64,000 nucleotides of DNA from Anaerolineae bacterium (GTDB lineage: Bacteria; Chloroflexota; Anaerolineae; Aggregatilineales; Phototrophicaceae), in the NCBI GenBank assembly GCA_022820665.1, contig JAJEFB010000045.1, positions 1-64,000 of the forward strand, in the 5' to 3' direction. This document shows, in pieces, positions 58,609 through 64,000 of this stretch. The position numbers and the translations under genes were made by a program. The stretch's first letter is position 1; the number at the start of each line of letters is the position of its first letter. The notes under the pieces are model-generated. The model saw only the letters and a list, made by a program, of their open reading frames with translations, was not told the origin of the DNA and did not search any database.

Positions 58609-59697
58609 ATGAAATCCTGCTATAGCTGTCGCTTAGGTTTGGTTATGTTGGTCGTTTTGCTTTTGCTAGCGACATTTCCGATAACGGGCTTTGCGCAATC
58701 ACCACATTTGGTGGTCAACACGCACCGCCTAAATGTTCGTAGCGGTCCGGGGGTCGGCCATCACATCATTACTTCGGTTCCAGGGGGTACAGAGCTGCCT
58801 GTGACGGGTATCGACAGCGGGAGACTCTGGTTCCAGGTATCGAGCCCGGCCGGAACCGGCTGGGTCAACTCGCATTATGCGATTGACCGAGGTAATTTCT
58901 CCGGCGTCCCAATCCTTAATTCGAGAGCAGTTGATGAACCAGTGATAGCGCCAGGCCAAGCGCATTTGGTCGTTAACACCGGATATCTAAATGTCAGAAC
59001 CGGTCCGGGCGTGGGTCACAATGCGATCGGCAACGTGCCAGGAGGCACCAAGTTGCCGGTTATCGCAATTGATAGCGGCGGGCTGTGGTATCAAGTTAAC
59101 AGCCCCTTGGGAAGCGGTTGGGTCAATTCCCATTATACTATCCCTCGCGGCGTTTTCTCTGGCATACCGAGGATCGGCAGGCCAGCCGAGCAGGCGCCAA
59201 TCGCTCCTAGCACACCTCATTTGGTTGTGAATACTGGCTACCTGAATGTCAGAAGCGGTCCGGGCGTGAGCCACGGCATCATTACGACGGTGGCTGGGGG
59301 GACCAAAATGCCGGTCATCTCGATTGGCAGCGACAACTTGTGGTACGAAGTGAACTCCCCGGCAGGTCCCGGATGGGTCAATTCGTATTACACGGTGACC
59401 CGCGGCAGTTTCGCCAGTTTGCGTTCCCGTACCTTGCTCGACCCGCCATCGCCCACGCTGTCGGGACCGACCCCGCGCGCTGTGGTGAACACGCACCGAC
59501 TGAACATCAGGACTGGTCCGGGCGCTAACTATGATATAATCACCAGCGTTCCCGGCGGATCGCAATTGGCAGTATTGGGGCTTTCTCGCGGTCGACATTG
59601 GTACTTGGTCGAAGGCAGTTTTGGTCAGGGCTGGCTGAACAACGATTACGTGGTGTTCCGCGGCGACTTCAGCCGGGTATCTGTCGTCCAGTACTAG
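58609..59697 (+). CDS. secreted protein with four tandem SH3b domains
   Basis: A 362-residue exported protein. The signal peptide LVMLVVLLLLATFPITGFAQ is followed by four SH3b repeats of ~75-90 residues, each with the pattern HLVVNTxxLNVRSGPGVGHxI, a PGGTxLPV turn and a GWVNSxY end. Repeats 1-3 are very similar in protein and DNA, and the fourth (PRAVVNTHRLNIRTGPGANY) is more diverged. SH3b domains bind peptidoglycan or cell-surface ligands. No catalytic domain is present, so it is probably a wall-binding adhesin or cap protein. ATG 58609 has a strong ribosome binding site. Confidence 0.85.
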   Translation: MKSCYSCRLGLVMLVVLLLLATFPITGFAQSPHLVVNTHRLNVRSGPGVGHHIITSVPGGTELPVTGIDSGRLWFQVSSPAGTGWVNSHYAIDRGNFSGVPILNSRAVDEPVIAPGQAHLVVNTGYLNVRTGPGVGHNAIGNVPGGTKLPVIAIDSGGLWYQVNSPLGSGWVNSHYTIPRGVFSGIPRIGRPAEQAPIAPSTPHLVVNTGYLNVRSGPGVSHGIITTVAGGTKMPVISIGSDNLWYEVNSPAGPGWVNSYYTVTRGSFASLRSRTLLDPPSPTLSGPTPRAVVNTHRLNIRTGPGANYDIITSVPGGSQLAVLGLSRGRHWYLVEGSFGQGWLNNDYVVFRGDFSRVSVVQY

Positions 59698-59776
59698 GCG
59701 CTTCTGGCTGAAATATACAAATAAGTATAGAATGCGCCCCATCATTAGGTGGGGTGTATTTCTTTGGGCATAGCAT

Positions 59777-61795
59777 ATGTTAAACGCAGCGGAGAGAATG
59801 AAATCAGTAGGCAGGCGCGCCGCCCCTGGTCCATCAGCCTCCTCGATATTTGGCAGCACTGCCATCTTGTCCGACGCCATCAATACAGAAGACCCCTTTC
59901 GCATCGCTGTTTACCCGATTATCAACGACACAATGCCCGACCTCGCGATGGGCATCGCATCCTGCCTCTGTTACTTGCTGGAGCAGTGGCCGGGCATCAA
60001 GGTTTATCGTTGTTTTCTCAAGATCGAAGCGGACGAAGATGATAGCGACATCGCTAGCGACGATTACCAGTTCTCACCGGCTGACTGGGAACTGGATGGG
60101 CTTGACGACAATTTGGCGCTGTACGGATCCGCGACTTTTCACGAGGCGGCAACCCAACTGCAACTCCACCTCGACGCGAGCATGATCAATGCGGAAATAG
60201 ACTCTGTTTTTACATTCAATTATCAGGGTATTCCGGAACTCATAGGGGCTTTGCCAACAGTTGCCACGGAACTTGTCTTGAATCTGTTTGACCAAGAGCC
60301 GCTTCATCTGGTGATTGATTACCCCGAGCTCGAACAGAATTCCGCTGTCCTTCAAAGCATGCTCGAAGACCTGTTTGCCTGGAATCTGGACCTATATCTG
60401 AGCCATTGGGGCGTCGAGTGGCGGGCCGATGAAATCGAGTCGCAATTCATGTCTCTCGCCGAGCTCTGCCGCGAAATTGGAAGCGATTTCGCTTTTTGGT
60501 GCCTCGGAATGACCTGCCAACAGATGATGCAATTGGGGCTGGAGGAGCAGGGAGAGCTGATCGTCCCGCTTATCGACCGCGCCTTTGGGGACGAAGGCGC
60601 GGCTGCGCCAGGCCGGGCGTTGGCAGCGCTGGGCTTAAGCAGATTGGGCTACGTCGATCCCGCGCTGACGACGCTTGAGGAGCTAGCGGTAAACAGCGCG
60701 GAACCAAGCCTATGGTATACATTGATCGAGATTTTCCTCGGCGCCGGACGCGCGTCGGAGGCGATCGACGCTTGCCAACGAGCGTTGGAAACCGGCATCG
60801 AGCACCCCGCGCTGTACTGGAAATATGCCGAGCTATTAATTATGTCCGAGACGAACAACTGGTTGATCGAAGACGTGCTGCTGATTGACCCCGACGACAT
60901 CGACGAAAGCGAACAGATACCCCACGAAATTATTGGCGCGTTAAAGACATTGTTGGCATCGCGGCCAAACCATCTAGGAGCCTTGCAACTGGCGCTGATG
61001 TACATGATTGATGTTGAAGACCCTGAGTTGTGGGATTACTTCGAGCAATTGGTCAATCGTGACGAGAAGTCTGCATACCTAGGCGAAATCATTGAAAGGC
61101 TGGCTGATACTGAATCATTGACGCCGGCATATCAGATACTGCAGAACGCGCTTGTCGAGCCCGTTGGAAATCCATACTTATACGCTAATTTGGCGCAGCT
61201 AGCCATCGTCGACGGCAACTCCCAAATGGCCAAGCAACAACTGCAAGAATGCCGGCGCGTCACCGAAACTGTTGATGAGGAATTGGAACTGGAATTGCAG
61301 AGGCTGGAACTTGCTGTCGATCGGCCGGATTTCGAGCAGAGTTTCGCCGAGATCAAAGTATTGCTTAACGCGCAGCGAGCCATTCGCGAAAGCGATGTGG
61401 AATTGCTTGAGGAAGCCATTCAAATCGCGCCGAGAATGATAGACCTCTATGTCACATTGTCGCGCTGCTATTTGAATTGGAAAGATAATGACAGCGCCAT
61501 TGAGGTATTGAGCGAAGCAAAGAATCAAGCCGGAAATCATCCGCGCATCGTCTTGGGTATGGCGCAGATCCAGTGGACGCGAATGATGCGCGACGAAGCC
61601 ATCTTGACGCTGAACGCCGGAATCGCCGAATTCCCAAACGATGTTTCCTTGTTGGCGCAGACCGCCAGCTATCTGATAGAGAACGGTCAGCTAGACGATG
61701 CGAAACAGTTTGTCGAGCGGGCGGAGAGCATCGCGCCATCGCATGGCGCGCTCATGCAATTGAGGCGCTTCATTGCCGAGCGCATATCGGACTAG
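59777..61795 (+). CDS. TPR-repeat protein
   Basis: A 672-residue soluble acidic protein. Residues ~30-220 form a globular domain of unknown type (INTEDPFRIAVYPIINDTMP; VATELVLNLFDQEPLHLVID). The C-terminal ~430 residues are TPR/Sel1-like helical repeats, for example ALAALGLSRLGYVDPALTTL, PSLWYTLIEIFLGAGRASEA, PYLYANLAQLAIVDGNSQMA and SLLAQTASYLIENGQLDDAK. No enzyme motif, signal peptide or membrane helix is seen. The role is unknown; a scaffold function is a reasonable guess. Its stop overlaps the convergent yigZ-like gene by four bases. Confidence 0.8.
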   Translation: MLNAAERMKSVGRRAAPGPSASSIFGSTAILSDAINTEDPFRIAVYPIINDTMPDLAMGIASCLCYLLEQWPGIKVYRCFLKIEADEDDSDIASDDYQFSPADWELDGLDDNLALYGSATFHEAATQLQLHLDASMINAEIDSVFTFNYQGIPELIGALPTVATELVLNLFDQEPLHLVIDYPELEQNSAVLQSMLEDLFAWNLDLYLSHWGVEWRADEIESQFMSLAELCREIGSDFAFWCLGMTCQQMMQLGLEEQGELIVPLIDRAFGDEGAAAPGRALAALGLSRLGYVDPALTTLEELAVNSAEPSLWYTLIEIFLGAGRASEAIDACQRALETGIEHPALYWKYAELLIMSETNNWLIEDVLLIDPDDIDESEQIPHEIIGALKTLLASRPNHLGALQLALMYMIDVEDPELWDYFEQLVNRDEKSAYLGEIIERLADTESLTPAYQILQNALVEPVGNPYLYANLAQLAIVDGNSQMAKQQLQECRRVTETVDEELELELQRLELAVDRPDFEQSFAEIKVLLNAQRAIRESDVELLEEAIQIAPRMIDLYVTLSRCYLNWKDNDSAIEVLSEAKNQAGNHPRIVLGMAQIQWTRMMRDEAILTLNAGIAEFPNDVSLLAQTASYLIENGQLDDAKQFVERAESIAPSHGALMQLRRFIAERISD

Positions 61796-62409
61796 AGTTC
61801 CGACAGATTGACCAGGGAAACCTGAGCCGAGCTGCGCTCTTGCAGTTCCGCGGAAAAAGCCGCCAAATCATCTACGGCGAATCTCGCTATAATCAGAACC
61901 TGTACCGCAAATTCTTCCTCCTGGATCTCTCCACGGTAGGTCGCGATTAGCCTTTTGACAATATTGTAAAGCGAATAGGGCATCTCTAAGCCAAGCACTC
62001 GCTTCTCCACCTTAAGTTCCGTTTTCAACATGGACAGCGCTGCTTGCGCGGACTCGGTATAAGCGCGGACCAATCCGCCAGTCCCAAGCTTGGCGCCGCC
62101 AAAGTAGCGGGCTGTCACCAGGGCGATGTCTCCGACCGCCGAACCCCGGACCACCGCCAGAGTAGGCGGGCCGGAGGTGCCCGTCGGTTCGCCATCGTCG
62201 CTCATGCCTTCCGTCACCGTCTTCCCGAAGCCGACGCGAAAAGCGTAAACATGGTGGTTGGCGTCCGGCATTTCCGCGCGCGCGCCAGCGATGACAGCGC
62301 GAGCCTCTTGCACCGAAGTCGCCAGTTGCGCGGTGGAAATGAATCGCGATTTCTTGATGACGATCTCGGTACGAACCGGCTCGGCCGGGATCAAGTAGCT
62401 AGCGCTCAT
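61792..62409 (-). CDS. YigZ/IMPACT family protein
   Basis: A 205-residue member of the UPF0029/IMPACT family. Visible motifs are KKSRFISTAQLATSVQEARA, DANHHVYAFRVGFGK, SDDGEPTGTSGPPTL and TARYFGGAKLGTGGLVRAY, all family-typical, followed by a C-terminal domain (DUF1949-like). The eukaryotic relative IMPACT modulates translation control by Gcn2, while the bacterial function is poorly defined. It is convergent with the TPR gene. Confidence 0.92.
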   Translation of the reverse strand: MSASYLIPAEPVRTEIVIKKSRFISTAQLATSVQEARAVIAGARAEMPDANHHVYAFRVGFGKTVTEGMSDDGEPTGTSGPPTLAVVRGSAVGDIALVTARYFGGAKLGTGGLVRAYTESAQAALSMLKTELKVEKRVLGLEMPYSLYNIVKRLIATYRGEIQEEEFAVQVLIIARFAVDDLAAFSAELQERSSAQVSLVNLSEL

Positions 62410-62785
62410 CTGGAAAGCGCTCCTGTTGTGGATTCTGGAAGCGGGGGAACAAGTGATTGCATGTCAATATGCCAAGGAAAAATGGTAGCTCATATTTAAC
62501 TCTTTATACATCTGTTTCTATAGGGTTATTTCGGTAGTGTGATTATCCGTCAACAGTTAGCGCTCATATAATCAGGATAAAATCTGGCGCTTGGAATGGA
62601 TCAAGCTTCGGCAAATGCGACAAGGGACCATTAACAATTGAACTTCGCCAGACAAAGAAGCAGTCACACCACTCCGCAGTCGCGGGTGGAGCGTTCGCAG
62701 AACAAGACGCCAGTAGTAAGTGCAAGTAAGTAATTAGAGAAAATGCCGCACTTCACCATCATCCACATCCCAGGTCGAAATCTGT

Positions 62786-62810
62786 ACGGGTCAGCCGGTG
62801 GCTGACCCGT
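62786..62810. repeat. REP-like palindrome
   Basis: ACGGGTCAGCC and GGCTGACCCGT form a perfect 11-bp stem around GGT. It lies 29 bases from a second palindrome of the same style. It has no convincing T-run, so it is classed with the REP-like family and not as a terminator. Confidence 0.65.
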
Positions 62811-62839
62811 TGCTATCGTTCTGCTTATGTTTATTTTGA

Positions 62840-62860
62840 GGGCGAGCCGGCGGCTCGCCC
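62840..62860. repeat. REP-like palindrome
   Basis: GGGCGAGCC and GGCTCGCCC form a perfect 9-bp stem around GGC, followed by GTACAGG. It resembles the element at 273-293 in length and GGGCGA core. Confidence 0.65.
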
Positions 62861-62919
62861 GTACAGGCTCCTTATTTTTTTCATTACCTATTTGGAATCA
62901 CTGTGGACGGAAACATTTG

Positions 62920-62992
62920 TGCCCCATAGGAGACTCGAACTCCTGTTTTGGCCTTGAGAGGGCCACGTCCTAGGCCACTAGACGAATGGGGC
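62920..62992 (-). tRNA. tRNA-Glu (anticodon CTC)
   Basis: On the minus strand the acceptor GCCCCAT pairs with ATGGGGC. The D-arm is GTCTAGTGGCCTAGGAC, and the anticodon stem TGGCC/GGCCA encloses loop CTCTCAA with CTC at 34-36. The T-arm is AGGAG-TTCGAGT-CTCCT. The CCA end is not encoded. It follows trpS on the same strand after 35 bases. Confidence 0.94.
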
Positions 62993-63027
62993 TTGAGCAA
63001 CGATTCTAAATCAGCCTGTGCTCATGG

Positions 63028-64000
63028 TCAAGATGGCGCTAGGAATCCCATGCGATCCTGCGCGAGTTTCAGCGTCGGTTCGGCGACGGCGCCCGCCTTC
63101 TCTCGACCCAGCTTCAGCACGGAATCCAGATAACCAGCCTCGTTCATGAGTTCGTTGTAGCGCGCTTGCAATGGTTCAAGCGTTGAGGCGACAGCCTCTG
63201 CGACAGCCTTCTTCAAGTCGCCATAACCCTTGTCGGCAAAGCCAGCCTCGATTGCTTCCCGCGCTTCGCCGCTGATCGCCTGATAAATTGTCAAGAGATT
63301 GTTGACGCCGGCGCGTTCCGATTCGTCGCTGAAGCGTATGTCGCGATAGGAATCGGTCACAGCGCGCATGATCTTCTTGCGGGCGCGGGACAAGTCATCG
63401 AGCAGAAAGACGGCATGATTTTCCGAGGCTTCGCTCTTGGACATTTTGGCTGTCGGGTTGTCCAGACCCATGATACGGGCCCCGGCTTGCGGATTCATCA
63501 CCGAGGGCAAGGTGAAAGTCTCGCCATAGAGATGGTTAAAGCGCTGCGCCAGATCGCGCGTGAATTCCAGGTGCTGATTTTGGTCATCGCCAACCGGCAC
63601 CAGATCGGCGTGATAAAGCAAGATATCCGCGGCCATCAGCGAAGGATAATTGAGCAGCCCGGCGCCAATCGACTCCTGATTCTGCTTCCCCGCCTTGTCC
63701 TTAAACTGCGTCATGCGCTGCAGCCATCCCAGGGGCGCCATGCAGGTCAACATCCAGGCCAATTCGGAGTGCGCGGGTATGTGCGACTGTACGAAGATCG
63801 TGGAGACTTCCGGGTCAATCCCGGCCGCAATGTACATCGCTGCGCTTTCGCGGGTTTTCTGCCGCAGTTCGACGGGGTCCTGCCCAGCGGTTATGGCGTG
63901 GAGATCGACCACGCAGTAAAAGCAGTCATAGTCCCGCTGCACTTCCACCCATTGCTTTAGAGCGCCAAGGTAGTTGCCGATAGTCAAGTTGCCTGATGGC
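63028..64000 (-). CDS. trpS: tryptophanyl-tRNA synthetase, 5' end cut by the window
   Basis: Class I aminoacyl-tRNA synthetase that charges tRNA-Trp. The visible part begins PSGNLTIGNYLGALKQW, which includes the HIGH-equivalent motif, so only about 15-20 N-terminal residues are missing. It continues with YCVVDLHAIT, ILLYHADLVPVGDDQNQHLE, GLDNPTAKMSKSE (KMSKS) and a C-terminal helical part. At least 323 residues are present, close to the usual ~330. The frame runs off the right edge of the window. Confidence 0.95.
   Translation of the reverse strand, partial: PSGNLTIGNYLGALKQWVEVQRDYDCFYCVVDLHAITAGQDPVELRQKTRESAAMYIAAGIDPEVSTIFVQSHIPAHSELAWMLTCMAPLGWLQRMTQFKDKAGKQNQESIGAGLLNYPSLMAADILLYHADLVPVGDDQNQHLEFTRDLAQRFNHLYGETFTLPSVMNPQAGARIMGLDNPTAKMSKSEASENHAVFLLDDLSRARKKIMRAVTDSYRDIRFSDESERAGVNNLLTIYQAISGEAREAIEAGFADKGYGDLKKAVAEAVASTLEPLQARYNELMNEAGYLDSVLKLGREKAGAVAEPTLKLAQDRMGFLAPS

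Larger units (their letters stand above)
62410..62919. other. intergenic region with two palindromes
   Basis: About 510 bases without a credible gene. It contains two REP-like hairpins: ACGGGTCAGCC/GGCTGACCCGT (62786-62810) and GGGCGAGCC/GGCTCGCCC (62840-62860). Between 62410 and 62780 I see nothing to annotate. Confidence 0.6.

Noticed and set aside
62786..62860. Two hairpins as terminators for the gene downstream of tRNA-Glu
   Set aside because: Neither is followed by a T-run on the relevant strand, and both match the dispersed palindrome style.

Overview
The window looks like a chromosomal segment of a Chloroflexota bacterium, probably Anaerolineae-like. This is inferred from gene content, not a database match. 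The main evidence is: a complete bacterial mevalonate route that includes isopentenyl phosphate kinase; many Thr/Pro-rich secreted proteins carrying LysM, SH3b and LCP domains; no outer-membrane genes; and a complex I cluster broken into pieces. Genes are densely packed on both strands. There is no rRNA, prophage, insertion sequence or CRISPR array.

Layout. 0.4-2.7 kb: cysteine desulfurase and mnmA (tRNA 2-thiolation). 2.7-5.7 kb, minus strand: a SerK/SbnI-like ParB-fold protein, an ACT protein, an unknown protein, a membrane-tethered JAMM protease and a prepilin peptidase. 5.8-10.6 kb: a NUDIX hydrolase, then a SAM-I riboswitch controlling a cystathionine synthase/lyase, then thrC and thrB. 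10.8-14.9 kb: a consensus promoter followed by iscX, nuoB, fused nuoCD and nuoI, with no other nuo genes. 15.5-17.5 kb: an inverted-repeat array upstream of an Mrp ATPase, a small membrane protein and a STAS protein. 17.6-19.7 kb: a secreted class-A-type serine hydrolase and a NUDIX hydrolase.

20.1-30.3 kb is the most unusual region. A large histidine-kinase-like protein without the phospho-accepting His is followed by a 1722-residue membrane-anchored protein with 28 tandem Thr-rich 43/47-residue repeats and a LysM domain, and then by an LCP cell-wall ligase. After these come tRNA-Pro and selD. The selD reading frame contains an in-frame UGA and reads as a selenoprotein. A serine-palmitoyltransferase-like enzyme follows.

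33.5-37.6 kb: the entry to the mevalonate pathway (HMG-CoA reductase, HMG-CoA synthase, thiolase, and a DUF35 protein apparently split in two). 37.7-42.9 kb: a MalK/UgpC-type ATPase, a degenerate CinA, lepA and tlyA. 42.9-48.4 kb: three envelope proteins (trypsin-like protease, membrane-anchored protein, PrsW-like protein) and a peptide/oligopeptide-type binding lipoprotein. 48.4-52.1 kb: isopentenyl phosphate kinase, mevalonate kinase, a UbiA prenyltransferase, and divergently a mevalonate (di)phosphate decarboxylase. Together with the 33-37 kb block this covers acetyl-CoA to IPP without a visible phosphomevalonate kinase. It therefore points to the decarboxylate-then-phosphorylate branch known from Roseiflexus.

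52.2-64 kb: an RseP-type site-2 protease, HEAT, SCP2, LysM/M23, SH3b, HesB and four-SH3b proteins, a TPR protein, YigZ, tRNA-Glu and the 3' part of trpS, which is cut by the window end. Three dispersed intergenic repeat families lie in the long gaps. Fe-S and sulfur handling recurs through the window (desulfurase, MnmA, IscX, Mrp, HesB).
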